A stretch of 64,000 nt of DNA from Comamonas sp. JUb58 (GCF_004364775.1 NZ_SOAL01000001.1:62001-126000); one strand, 5' to 3'; positions 51,376-59,902 are shown, counted from the first letter of the stretch. Notes: generated by a model from the sequence alone, not told the origin. Made by a program: numbers and translations.

Positions 51376-51425
51376 ATCGTCCTTGTGAAGATGGGGTGAA
51401 AGCAAACGCTCACCACAAGGACGAT
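51376..51425 (-). promoter_or_regulatory. Long hairpin burying the receptor Shine-Dalgarno
   Basis: ATCGTCCTTGTG (51376-51387) and CACAAGGACGAT (51414-51425) form a perfect 12-bp inverted repeat; a 4-bp inner stem (GTGA/TCAC) sits in the 26-base loop. On the receptor transcript the downstream arm contains AAGGA, the Shine-Dalgarno, 8 bases before ATG 51371. The closed stem would hide the ribosome site. The structure is seen; its regulatory use is inferred. Confidence 0.65.
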
Positions 51426-51507
51426 CGGCCCTGAAAGTTCCTGAAAAATAATTGGATCGCGGCTGCCGCAGCCCGCGTAGTGCAGTGCCATACCGTGCCC
51501 TGCTCCA

Positions 51508-52869
51508 TCAAGACCGGCTGCGGCGGCTGAGCAGCAGGCTGCCATCGCTTTGCGGCTGCACCTGCACCGGCAAGGCCCGGGGCAGTGCCTGAATCCAGGC
51601 CTGGGCCTGCGCAATACGTACCCGGCCGCTGAGCGGCAGGCGCGCTGCATCCGGCGTGGCTTCCATCGCAAACGGCGCATAGCGCGCCAGCCGCTCCAGT
51701 GCCTGGCCCAGGGTGGCATGCTGGAACACCAGCTCGCCATGGCGCCAGGAAGCAGCCGACTCCACGGACGACAACTCGGGGCTGCGGTCGCCCGCCGCCC
51801 ACTGCAGCGCCTGTCCGGCCTCCAGCGTATGCACAAAGCCATCATCCTGCGGCGTTTCGATGGCGTCGCCCTCGGCCATCGGCTCCACACGCACCCGGCC
51901 CGATTCCACCTGCACGCTGACCCGGCTGGGCCCCCGGCCCATCGGCGTGATCTCCACACCAAAGCGTGTGCCCAGCACCGTGATGCGCAGGCCGGCCGCC
52001 TGCACCTCAAAAGGCCGGCTCTCATCACGCGCCACGTCAAAAAAGGCCGCACCTTGCAGCAGCTGCACCGATCGGCGCGCCGCAAAATACTGCAGCTGCG
52101 CCTGGCTGAGAGCATCGAGCAGCAGGCTGGAGCCATCGGGCAGCGCATGCCGCACCTGCTGGCCGCGTGGGCTCTGCCAGCTGGCCTGCCACTGCACATG
52201 CTGCTGGCGGTAAAGCTGCCACTGCTGCCAGCCCAGATGACCGCCCAGGCCCACACCGGCAAAACTCAGCAGCGCGGCCAGGCTGCGGCGCCGGCCGGCA
52301 CGCCGGGCGCTGCCCAGCTGGTTGCCGCGCCAGCGCTGCAACGCATCTTCCACACAGGCACTGGCCTGGATCAGATCGCGCTCGATGGTGTTCAGCGATA
52401 CGCCCAAGCGCTCGGCAATCAGCGGCTGCTTGTCGCCATGGATGCGGTGGGCCACAAAGGCGGCGCGGCTGCGCTCGGGCAGGCCGGCCAGTGCCGTCTC
52501 CAGCACCGCCAGCGCCTGGCGGTACATCACGGAATCGGCCACATCCGGCGCATGGCTGGGCGCCAGCTGCTCCTGCAGCACAGCGCCTTCCACATAGCGG
52601 CCGTGGCGCTGGCGGCGGCGGTGCGCGTCCAGCGCCAGGTGCTGGGTCATCACCGCCAGGTAGGCCGTGGTGTCATCGGGCTGGTCGCCCGCGGCCTCCG
52701 CCTGGCCACTGGCCTGGGCATGCTCGGCCAGCTTGAGCCAGGTCTCATGCACCAGCTCGCCTGCCTCGTCGCGGCTGCCGGTGCTGCGCGTCGCCACCCG
52801 CACCAGGTCGGCATAGGCCCGGTCAAAGCCGGTCAATAGCGCGCGGGTGAAGGAGGCTGACAATTCCAT
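51508..52869 (-). CDS. Single-chain FecI-FecR fusion: ECF sigma joined to anti-sigma
   Basis: 453 residues in one uninterrupted frame. Residues about 12-85 form sigma region 2 (AYADLVRVATRSTGS, HETWLKLAEHA, TQHLALDAHRRR) and 115-178 region 4 (LAGLPERSRAAFVAHRIHGD, IAERLGVSLNTIERDL). One TM segment follows at about 196-213, then a periplasmic FecR domain (about 232-345: RHALPDGSSLLLDALSQ, FDVARDESRPFEVQ, ITVLGTRFGV) and a C-terminal STN-like piece. The protein thus carries both halves of the cell-surface-signalling switch; release of the sigma part by proteolysis is expected, as for the IutY hybrid of Pseudomonas putida. A Fur box lies 26 bases upstream, and the receptor gene follows. Confidence 0.88.
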   Translation of the reverse strand: MELSASFTRALLTGFDRAYADLVRVATRSTGSRDEAGELVHETWLKLAEHAQASGQAEAAGDQPDDTTAYLAVMTQHLALDAHRRRQRHGRYVEGAVLQEQLAPSHAPDVADSVMYRQALAVLETALAGLPERSRAAFVAHRIHGDKQPLIAERLGVSLNTIERDLIQASACVEDALQRWRGNQLGSARRAGRRRSLAALLSFAGVGLGGHLGWQQWQLYRQQHVQWQASWQSPRGQQVRHALPDGSSLLLDALSQAQLQYFAARRSVQLLQGAAFFDVARDESRPFEVQAAGLRITVLGTRFGVEITPMGRGPSRVSVQVESGRVRVEPMAEGDAIETPQDDGFVHTLEAGQALQWAAGDRSPELSSVESAASWRHGELVFQHATLGQALERLARYAPFAMEATPDAARLPLSGRVRIAQAQAWIQALPRALPVQVQPQSDGSLLLSRRSRS

Positions 52870-52894
52870 GGGGCTGGATCATAAGCCATGTAAA

Positions 52895-52907
52895 GAGAAT
52901 CATTCTC
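52895..52907. promoter_or_regulatory. Fur box upstream of the fused sigma gene
   Basis: GAGAATCATTCTC is a perfect 6-1-6 palindrome, matching the core of the Fur consensus. It lies 26-38 bases before ATG 52869, within the 99-base gap behind the FhuA-like receptor. Implies iron repression of the fused regulator and hence the whole uptake/recycling locus. Confidence 0.85.
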
Positions 52908-52968
52908 AATAGCCATACTGATTTTCTGTCCTCTGCCCCAGGAGCGGCGCTTTTATCACTACGCGTAC

Positions 52969-55401
52969 TTAGAAGAAGTACTTGAAGCTCACAGTCGCCT
53001 CACGGTCCACGCCACGGAAGATGCCCGCATAGTAGGTCTTGTTGAAGAGGTTGTTGACGTTGAGCGCCATGCGGTACTGGGGTGTTTCATAGGCCAGCGC
53101 CAGATCGGCCACGGTCACCGCGTCGTTGTAGTTCGGGCTGCCATTGGAGGCCAGGTTATAGGGCGAGCGGCCCTTGTAGCGCAGGCCAGCCCCCACCATC
53201 ACGCCCGGCAGGCTGCGCGGGCGGTAGTCCAGCCAGAGGCTGGCCATGTGGCGCGAGGTCTGCAAGGTTTGCTGGCCGATCTCAGCTGGCCGGTTGCTTT
53301 GGGTGGTGCGCGGGTCCAGGTAGGTGTAGCCAAGCATGCCCTGCACTTCTGGCGTGAGGGCCATCTGCGCTTCCAGCTCAAAGCCGGTGGAGCGCACCTC
53401 GCCGGTCTGCACGCTGAAGCGAGGGTGGTCCGGGTCCTGGGTGGTCACATTGGTCTGGCGCAGGTCAAACACCGAGGCGGTAACCACGCTCTTGCTGCCG
53501 GGCGGCTGGTACTTGATGCCGACCTCGTACTGCTTGCCCTTGCGCGGTGCAAAAGCACTGCCATCAAAGGCCAGGCCGGTGGTCGGGTCGAACGAGCTCG
53601 CGTAGCTGGCATACGGCGCCAGGCCATTGGCCATCTGGTAGAGCAGGCCCACGCTGCCGGTGGTGGCGTTGTCGCGCATGCGTGGCTGGGTGCTGCTGTT
53701 CTGCGTGGTGCGGGCCACATCATGGCGCAGGCTGAGGTTGGCAATCCAGGGCCCGCGCTTGAACTGGTTGAGGGTGTAGATACCGGTCTGGCGCAGGTCG
53801 CTGTTGCTGTCTTCGAGCTCAGGCACCGCGATGGACTGGCCATAGACGGGCGCGCTCAGGCTGAGGTTGGGCACATCCCAGCCAAAGCCCAGGCCGCCGC
53901 GCTCCTTGTACTTGGTGATATCGACGCCCCAGGCCATGCGGTGCTCCACATCGCCCCAGCGCAGGTCCTTCTGCGCCCGGCTGTCCATCGCCAGAGTTTT
54001 GCCCTTGGTGCGCTGGGCCAGGTTGGCGCGGGTCACGCTGTCGCCATCAGCCAGCACATCCATCGCATAGATGTGGCGGTAGTCGATGTCGATCGTGGAG
54101 TAGCGCAGGTTCTGCGTCAGGGTCCAGCCGCTGTCGGTCTGGTGCGAGAACGCATAGCCCAGCGAGCGCGTGTCGCGGTCAAAGCGGTCAAACGCCGGGT
54201 CGCCTGCCGTCAGCTTGGGCGACAGCTGCTTGATCTGCGGATAAGTGAACAGGCTGGGCCACCAGGGCTTGGGCGTGCTGCGTTCGCGTGAGTAATTGGC
54301 CAGCACCGTCAGCTGGGTCTGGTTGGAGATATTCCACAGCAAGGATGGCGCAATGGCCAGGCGGTCGTCGCGCGATCCGATGGAGCGGCCATCGCTGTCG
54401 CGGCCCTTGAGGTTCAAGCGGTAGAGCAGCTTGCCGTCGGCATCCAGCGCGCCGCCCAGATCGGCCGTGAGCTGGGCGCGGTGGTAGCGCCCATACGAGG
54501 CGCCCACGCTGTTGACATGGTCCGCCTCGGGCCGTTTGGACAGCACATGGATGACACCACCGGGCCGGCCTTGGCCAAACAGCATGGAGGCGGGGCCCTT
54601 GATGACCTCCAGGCTCTCGATCTCGTCGATCTCGTCGTTCCAGGAGCCATAGGTGCCGGCGGCAAACTGGCGCAGCCCATCCTTGTAGTACGAGCTGCCA
54701 TCGCTGAAGCCCCGGATGATGGCGCCCGTCATGCGCACATCGGCGCCGGTGACCTCGGTGGCCACGCCAGGTGTATAGGACAGCGCCTGCTCGATGCTCT
54801 TGGGCGCCTGGGCCTGCAGCTGCGCCTGGCTCACGACCGAGATGCTGCGCGGCGTCTCCATCAGGCTGGTGCCCAGCTTGGTGGCAGACACGGGGCCGGG
54901 GCTGGCATAGCCCTGCTGCGCCTGGCCGCGCTGCGAGGTCACCGTGACTGCCGGCAAGGTGGTATCGCCCGCCTGGCCGGCGCTGGCGGGTGCCACGGCC
55001 GGGCGCGGCGCGGCTTGCAAGATATAGGCGCCAGCGGCGGTGCGCTGCAGGGCCAGGCCGGTGCCGGCCAGCAGGCGCTGCAGTGCTTCATCCGGCGCAT
55101 AGCTGCCCTGCAGGCCCGCGCTGCGCAAGCCCTGGACCTGCGCTTGCGTGAAAGACAGCAGCAGGCCCGATTCGCGCCCAAAGCGGTTCAGCGCATCTTC
55201 GAGTGCGCCGGCCGGGATCTGGTAGCTGCGGCTGGCCCCCACGGCCTGAGATGCAGCAGCGGGCTGGGCATGGCTGCTGGCCATGCCGGCACAGGCCAGC
55301 GCCAGCACCAGGCTGCGGCAGGCCCAGACATGGGTCGCGGAAGAAGCGCTCAACGCAGACAGCCCGGCAGCGGGACGCGGGTGGACAGAAGACTTGGCCA
55401 T
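52969..55401 (-). CDS. TonB-dependent receptor, FhuA-like, with STN domain
   Basis: 810 residues. Signal peptide (about 1-45), STN domain about 58-130 (YQIPAGALEDALNRFGRES), plug with ETPRSISVVSQAQLQAQAPKSIEQALSYTPGV (FhuA-type), IRGF, and a GPASMLFGQGRPGGVIH loop; barrel with SFDPTTGLAFDG and KGKQYEVGIKYQPPGSKS, ends VSFKYFF. FhuA similarity suggests a ferric hydroxamate or ferrichrome-type ligand. ATG 55401 starts a signal peptide. Preceded by FecI and FecR on the same strand, so it should be their signalling receptor. A hairpin (55436-55454) lies in its leader. Confidence 0.9.
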   Translation of the reverse strand: MAKSSVHPRPAAGLSALSASSATHVWACRSLVLALACAGMASSHAQPAAASQAVGASRSYQIPAGALEDALNRFGRESGLLLSFTQAQVQGLRSAGLQGSYAPDEALQRLLAGTGLALQRTAAGAYILQAAPRPAVAPASAGQAGDTTLPAVTVTSQRGQAQQGYASPGPVSATKLGTSLMETPRSISVVSQAQLQAQAPKSIEQALSYTPGVATEVTGADVRMTGAIIRGFSDGSSYYKDGLRQFAAGTYGSWNDEIDEIESLEVIKGPASMLFGQGRPGGVIHVLSKRPEADHVNSVGASYGRYHRAQLTADLGGALDADGKLLYRLNLKGRDSDGRSIGSRDDRLAIAPSLLWNISNQTQLTVLANYSRERSTPKPWWPSLFTYPQIKQLSPKLTAGDPAFDRFDRDTRSLGYAFSHQTDSGWTLTQNLRYSTIDIDYRHIYAMDVLADGDSVTRANLAQRTKGKTLAMDSRAQKDLRWGDVEHRMAWGVDITKYKERGGLGFGWDVPNLSLSAPVYGQSIAVPELEDSNSDLRQTGIYTLNQFKRGPWIANLSLRHDVARTTQNSSTQPRMRDNATTGSVGLLYQMANGLAPYASYASSFDPTTGLAFDGSAFAPRKGKQYEVGIKYQPPGSKSVVTASVFDLRQTNVTTQDPDHPRFSVQTGEVRSTGFELEAQMALTPEVQGMLGYTYLDPRTTQSNRPAEIGQQTLQTSRHMASLWLDYRPRSLPGVMVGAGLRYKGRSPYNLASNGSPNYNDAVTVADLALAYETPQYRMALNVNNLFNKTYYAGIFRGVDREATVSFKYFF

Positions 55402-55435
55402 GGTGATCACAAAGAAAAGAGGACGGGTGGCAGGA

Positions 55436-55454
55436 GCGCCGTGCAAGACGGCGC
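55436..55454. other. Leader hairpin before FhuA-like receptor
   Basis: GCGCCGT-GCAAG-ACGGCGC forms a perfect 7-bp stem, about 35 bases before the receptor ATG, in the gap after fecR. No T-run follows in the reading direction, so a terminator is unlikely; it may stabilise the receptor transcript or block extension from fecR. Confidence 0.45.
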
Positions 55455-55553
55455 CATGCCGCTTTCCTTTGACATGTCCCGCGAGAAAGCAAAACAGACC
55501 AGGCTGAGCCCAAAATATTTGAAAAAAGTATTTGATCCCTGCTGCGCGCGTGG

Positions 55554-56561
55554 CTAACCGGCCTTCTCGACCACCACTTCGCGCTGCCCCCACCAGCGCA
55601 CCAGGCGGCGCACCCGCAAACCTGGCAAGGCATCGAGCGTGGCCAGCACCCGCGCCACATCGGCCAGCGGGTAGCTGCCCGACATGCGCAGGCCCGCCAC
55701 CGCCGGGTCGCAGACCAGGCGCTCGGCGCTGTAGGGCTGCAGCGCAGCCAGCATATCGGCCAGTGCCATGCCACGTGCCACCAGCATGCCGTCGGTCCAG
55801 GCCAGGCTGTCTTCATACGCCGCCTGCGGTGCCGATACCGACTGCGCTTGCAGCACCGCGCTAAAGCCGGCCTGCAGCAGCTGCCCGCCGCCCCCGTTGT
55901 GGGCCGGGCTCAGGCGTACAGCACCCTCAAACACAGCCACCAGACTGCCTCTACCCGCCAGGCTGCGAACCGAAAAACGCGTACCCAGCGCCTGCGCCAA
56001 GCCTTCGCGCGTCTGCACCACAAAGTCGCGGGCGGGTTGCTGGCTATCGGGCGCGGTGGTGATCAGCACCTCGCCTTCAACCAAGCGCAAGCGGCGCAGG
56101 CCTGCGCTGTAGTCGATGTTCAAGGCCGTTGCGCCGTTCAGCACCAGCTGGGTGCCGTCGTCCAGACGCATGCGCTTGCGCTCGCCCCGGGCGGTCTGCA
56201 CATCGGCAGTCCAGCGCCGCCAAGGCAGTTGCTGCTCGGCCTGCCAGGCCACCGCACCACCAAACACCAGCACGGCCAGGGTCTGCACCACCCGGCGGCG
56301 GCGGGCCGAGCCCCGGGGTGCCAAGGCCGCCCTGGCCACCTCGGCACTGCCCCTGCCACCGGGTGCGGCCAAGGCGTTGAGCTTGTCGTTGACCCGGGCC
56401 AGGTGCTGCCAGGCCTGTTCATGCAGGGGATCGGCATCCCGCCAGGCCTGCCAGGCTTGGCGCTGGCCCTCATTCAGCGCGCCCTCTTGCTGCTGCAGCC
56501 ACCATTCCACCGCGCTGCGCGCCACCTCGGGCGGCACGGTCAAACCAGCGGCGCCCATCAT
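55554..56561 (-). CDS. FecR-type anti-sigma regulator
   Basis: 335 residues. N-terminal DUF4880 sigma-binding part (ARSAVEWWLQQQEG...WQAWRDADPLHEQAWQ), one TM segment near 90-106 (VVQTLAVLVFGGAVAWQ), periplasmic FecR domain (GERKRMRLDDGTQLVLNGATALN, FVVQTREGLAQALGTRFSV) and a C-terminal STN-like region. It senses the receptor's STN domain and controls FecI. ATGA overlap with the fecI stop. Classical two-piece system, in contrast to the fused one downstream. Confidence 0.9.
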   Translation of the reverse strand: MMGAAGLTVPPEVARSAVEWWLQQQEGALNEGQRQAWQAWRDADPLHEQAWQHLARVNDKLNALAAPGGRGSAEVARAALAPRGSARRRRVVQTLAVLVFGGAVAWQAEQQLPWRRWTADVQTARGERKRMRLDDGTQLVLNGATALNIDYSAGLRRLRLVEGEVLITTAPDSQQPARDFVVQTREGLAQALGTRFSVRSLAGRGSLVAVFEGAVRLSPAHNGGGGQLLQAGFSAVLQAQSVSAPQAAYEDSLAWTDGMLVARGMALADMLAALQPYSAERLVCDPAVAGLRMSGSYPLADVARVLATLDALPGLRVRRLVRWWGQREVVVEKAG

Positions 56562-57067
56562 GGCGCCACCGCAAAAAAGCAGCGCATGCCCGCCTGCAGC
56601 AGGTAGCGCTTGACGGTGGTCAGCGACACACCCAGCGCCAGCGCAATCTCGGCCTGCTTCATGCCATCGAGCTGGGCCATCAAAAAAGCCCGGCGTACCG
56701 GCGCGGGCAGTCCATCGAGCATGCGGTCGACCTCGTCAAGCGCCTCCAAGAGCAGCGCCCGCTCTTCGGGCGAGATGGCCGTGGCCTGCGGCACCAGGGC
56801 CAGCGCCTCCAGGTAGGCGCGTTCGAGCTGCTGGCGCCGGTAGTGGTTGGCCAGCACGCGCTGGGCCACCGTGGTCAGCAAAGCCCGGGGCTCGCGCGCC
56901 TGCACCGGCTCCTCACGGCAGAGCAGGCGCATAAAGGTGTCCTGCGCCAGATCGGCCGCCTGGTGTACATCACCCAGCTTGCGGCGCAGCCAGGTCTGCA
57001 GCCAGCCATGGTGGTCGGCATAGAGCGTGGCAACTTCGGAGTGCAGGGAAGGTTCGGCGCTGGACAT
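56558..57067 (-). CDS. FecI-type ECF RNA polymerase sigma factor
   Basis: 169 residues. Region 2 at about 12-80 (LYADHHGWLQTWLRRKLGD, AADLAQDTFMRLLC), region 4 at about 110-165 (GLPAPVRRAFLMAQLDGMKQAEIALALGVSLTTVKRYL). Directs transcription of the receptor gene after FecR release. ATG 57067 chosen; a longer frame gives an unlikely Cys/Trp-rich start. A Fur-like box lies 33-57 bases upstream. Confidence 0.9.
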   Translation of the reverse strand: MSSAEPSLHSEVATLYADHHGWLQTWLRRKLGDVHQAADLAQDTFMRLLCREEPVQAREPRALLTTVAQRVLANHYRRQQLERAYLEALALVPQATAISPEERALLLEALDEVDRMLDGLPAPVRRAFLMAQLDGMKQAEIALALGVSLTTVKRYLLQAGMRCFFAVAP

Positions 57068-57099
57068 AGGGCTGGGGGCCTGCGAACAGGCCCATAGAC

Positions 57100-57124
57100 A
57101 ATGCAAATAGGAATTACTCGCATT
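57100..57124. promoter_or_regulatory. Fur-like box upstream of fecI
   Basis: A 25-base imperfect palindrome flanked by AATGC and GCATT, centre GGAATTACT, 33-57 bases before the fecI ATG and between it and the divergent LysR gene. Match to the Fur consensus is moderate. Confidence 0.5.
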
Positions 57125-57255
57125 GTAACCAGGCGTATTTGACCCTGTTGGCACCTGCAGCAGCGCTGCCCCGCCCCATACCCATAGCGCAGCAGCGGCA
57201 AAACAGGCCCAGCACAATATCAGCCAAATTTAGCTATCTGAGAGTTGTGATAAGC

Positions 57256-58152
57256 ATGCGAGATATCAAGAAGATGGACCTCAACCTGCTCAAGGCCCTG
57301 GATGCGCTGCTCGATGAGCGCAGCGTGACCCGTGCTGCCGGCAGGCTGGGGCTGACCCAGCCTGCGATGAGCGGCATGCTGCAGCGCCTGCGCGAAAGTT
57401 TTGCAGACCCCTTGTTTGCGCGCGTCCAGCGCGGCATGGTGCCCACGCAGCGCGCGCTGGATCTGGCCTTGCCCATCAAGCAGATGCTCTGCGAGATCGA
57501 TGCATTGCTGCAGCCACCGGTGTTTGACCCCAGCACCGCCCGGCTCACCTTCCGCATCGCCGCGACCGACTATGCGCTGCGCGCCATTGCCGTGCCTTTT
57601 CTGGCGGCCTTGAAGCGCCAGGCACCCAGCATCCGCGTGTCGCTGATCCCGCTGGAGCCGCGCCTGGTGCAGGGCCAGCTGGAGCGCGGCGATATCGACC
57701 TGGCGTTTTTGACGGGCGACAACACGCCGCAGGACATGCATGCGCGCCAGCTGTTCCAGGAGCACTATGTCTGCGTGATGCGCGAAGGCCACCCGGCTGC
57801 GGGACGCAAGCTCAGCGTCAAGCAGTTCTGCGCGCTGGACCATGCGCTGGTGTCGTACGAAGGCGGCGGCTTCCACGGCGTGGTGGACGAGGCGCTGGAG
57901 AAGCTGGGCCAGCGCCGCGAGGTGACTTTGTCGCTCAAATGCTTTGTGGTGCTGCCCGATATCCTGCGCTCCAGCGACATGGTCGCCGTGCTGCCCAGCC
58001 GCCTGGTCGCTGGCATGGAGGGGCTGTCGGTCTGCAAGCCTCCGGTGGAGGTGCCGGGCTTCAGCCAGCTGGCGGTCTGGCATGAGCGCAGCCACCACAA
58101 CCCGGCGCAGCGCTGGCTGCGCGAGCTGCTGTTTTCCGCTACCCAGGCATAA
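57256..58152 (+). CDS. LysR-family transcriptional regulator, NodD/NahR-like
   Basis: 298 residues. Begins MRDIKKMDLNLLKALDALLDE and ERSVTRAAGRLGLTQPAMSGMLQRLRE, the form of the aromatic-inducible NodD/NahR/LinR group, with FADPLFAR and a typical effector domain (FRIAATDYALRAIAVP). Divergent from fecI and followed by a convergent gene, so no target gene is obvious. Confidence 0.88.
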   Translation: MRDIKKMDLNLLKALDALLDERSVTRAAGRLGLTQPAMSGMLQRLRESFADPLFARVQRGMVPTQRALDLALPIKQMLCEIDALLQPPVFDPSTARLTFRIAATDYALRAIAVPFLAALKRQAPSIRVSLIPLEPRLVQGQLERGDIDLAFLTGDNTPQDMHARQLFQEHYVCVMREGHPAAGRKLSVKQFCALDHALVSYEGGGFHGVVDEALEKLGQRREVTLSLKCFVVLPDILRSSDMVAVLPSRLVAGMEGLSVCKPPVEVPGFSQLAVWHERSHHNPAQRWLRELLFSATQA

Positions 58153-58155
58153 GAA

Positions 58156-58175
58156 AGGGCCCCTGAAGGGGCCCT
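58156..58175. terminator. Terminator between convergent LysR and ParB-like genes
   Basis: AGGGCCCC-TGAA-GGGGCCCT, perfect 8-bp stem, three bases after the LysR stop. In the reverse direction it is followed by TTTCTT, so it mainly serves the gene ending at 58244, possibly both. Confidence 0.75.
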
Positions 58176-58243
58176 CTGGACTGCCACATGAGCGCCCAAC
58201 CCCAAGGTTGCGGCGCTCCACGGGGCTTAGGTGCTGGCCTCGC

Positions 58244-59902
58244 TTATTGCGCTACCCAGGGTGGCGACTGGGTGTAGTTGTTCCAGCATGCAGGCTGCTG
58301 CGCTGGAGCGCCTTGGCAGGTACGCCAGCCTACGGCGTACCAGGCCTTACCGCCGTTGCGGTAGTCGCCGGATTTTTTGGCGTCACTGCGCCAGACTTCT
58401 TTTTCCAGCGTGTCGTTCCAGTCCTTCGTCTTCAAGGCGCTTGTGGTAGGTGTGAGCTGGCCCATGGCCGTGTTGGTCAAGCCAGGGAAAATTTCCGTTC
58501 CGGGTGCGGCGCTGCGCATCTTGAAAGCTGCATCACGTACAGCGGCGACATAGCTGTCTGTGCTGCCTGCGCCTGCCAGTTCAACGCCGTTTTGGACATT
58601 GACTTCGGCAGCGTTGAGGTCCATCAGCTTGTATTTGCTCAGATCGATGGCAGCTTGGCCAGCCGCTGCTTCGCGCAGCCACAGGCCCCAGTAGAACTCG
58701 GCAAATTCCTGCACTTGTGCGTTGCTGTAGCCCATGTCGCGGGTCAGGTAGACCAAGGAGCGATAAGGGTCATCCGCCAGGGCGCTCAGGCCCAAGGTGC
58801 TAGGCAATTGTGCTGGCGTGATGGCAGCGCCTGCCTTGTCGAACAGCCAGACGAACTTGTTGGCCTGCATTTTTTGCCAGAAGCTGCTGAGGTCTAGCGT
58901 ATCGCTGAAATTGCCTGCGACGCGCACATACACCGTCAGGTCTGGGCCACCATCGGCCAGTTCCCACAGGGTCGTGAAGGTGTGGTGACCATCGGTCAGG
59001 TAGAGCTGGCCATTGGGGCCCACCACCACGGTTTTGAGGCCGTCAGGGCTGACATCGCTATTGGCCACCGTGCATTTGAAACCTGTCGCGTTGATCAAGG
59101 AAACCTGGCCCACGACATAGTCGCTGGCGCTGCCTCGGCCCGTGTCTTCGCAATAGTCCTTGGCGCGCTTGAGCTCGGTCGCTTCCGTTTGGTCTTTGAA
59201 GTTGGTGGAGCCAGCCGCAAAGCGTGCCATGTTGGGTTGCTTGCGCGCCAGATGGTAGTAAATCTGGTCGTAGCCCACCGAAGGCTGGGTGGGATGCAGG
59301 TCCTTCAGTTGGACGGCCATCACCTCGCCCGTCTGGCGTGTGAAGTTGTCGGACACCACCACATCAATCGAACAAGATTGGCCGGCCGCCAAGGTCAGGT
59401 CGTTGCTGCAGGCTGGCACCTGGCTGTCATCGCTGGTGGAAAACAGACGCGTGCTGGCGTTGCCGTTTTGGATGCTCAAACCCTGCAGGCGCACTGCTTG
59501 CTTGGTGGTGTTGCGCACCAAGACACGCTCGCTGAAATCCCGGTCCAGACTGATTTTTGCCGGGCTGGTTTGCAGGTCCAGCGTGCGCTGCACTGCTTCG
59601 GCTTGTGTGCTGTCTGCCTGGCTGAAACCCGCAACGGCAAGCATCGCCAGCACCGGCAGGCTCAACCAATGGCCTGCGCCTTTGCGCTTGCCCAGCAGCA
59701 GCACCAGTGCAATAGCCAGCACGCTCAACAGCACGGCCAGCGGACCCAGTGGCACGGGCGTGGCAGCGGTAGCGTTAGCGCCTGGGGCCAGGACGGCCAC
59801 AAACTCCACGACCAGCGAAGCGGTGGTGGTTTGGGCATAGACGGAAGGCGCGGTGGCCGCGACAAGCGCCAGCGTGGCAGTCGGCAAAAATAGGCGGTGC
59901 AT
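58244..59902 (-). CDS. Exported protein with ParB-like nuclease-type domain
   Basis: 552 residues. Signal peptide (about 1-24, ending PSVYAQ), a hydrophobic stretch preceded by PVPLGP and followed by GKRKG at about 48-75, a second hydrophobic helix, then a beta-rich region (VLVRNTTKQAVRLQGLSI) and the ParB-like part: QLKDLHPTQPSVGYDQIYYHLAR and QLYLTDGHHTFTTLW near 300, the pattern of the ParBc_2 family (PF08857). Ends PPWVAQ. Such proteins are exported in proteobacteria and have no proven role. The internal PVPLGP/GKRK segment resembles an IPTL-CTERM tail placed near the N-terminus, which is odd. Alone, reverse strand. Confidence 0.75.
   Translation of the reverse strand: MHRLFLPTATLALVAATAPSVYAQTTTASLVVEFVAVLAPGANATAATPVPLGPLAVLLSVLAIALVLLLGKRKGAGHWLSLPVLAMLAVAGFSQADSTQAEAVQRTLDLQTSPAKISLDRDFSERVLVRNTTKQAVRLQGLSIQNGNASTRLFSTSDDSQVPACSNDLTLAAGQSCSIDVVVSDNFTRQTGEVMAVQLKDLHPTQPSVGYDQIYYHLARKQPNMARFAAGSTNFKDQTEATELKRAKDYCEDTGRGSASDYVVGQVSLINATGFKCTVANSDVSPDGLKTVVVGPNGQLYLTDGHHTFTTLWELADGGPDLTVYVRVAGNFSDTLDLSSFWQKMQANKFVWLFDKAGAAITPAQLPSTLGLSALADDPYRSLVYLTRDMGYSNAQVQEFAEFYWGLWLREAAAGQAAIDLSKYKLMDLNAAEVNVQNGVELAGAGSTDSYVAAVRDAAFKMRSAAPGTEIFPGLTNTAMGQLTPTTSALKTKDWNDTLEKEVWRSDAKKSGDYRNGGKAWYAVGWRTCQGAPAQQPACWNNYTQSPPWVAQ

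Noticed and set aside
51372-52262. In-frame N-terminal extension of the receptor at 48885
   Set aside because: The stretch overlaps the sigma/anti-sigma gene in another frame, is low-complexity, and would bury a perfect signal peptide. ATG 51371 with its ribosome site is the start.
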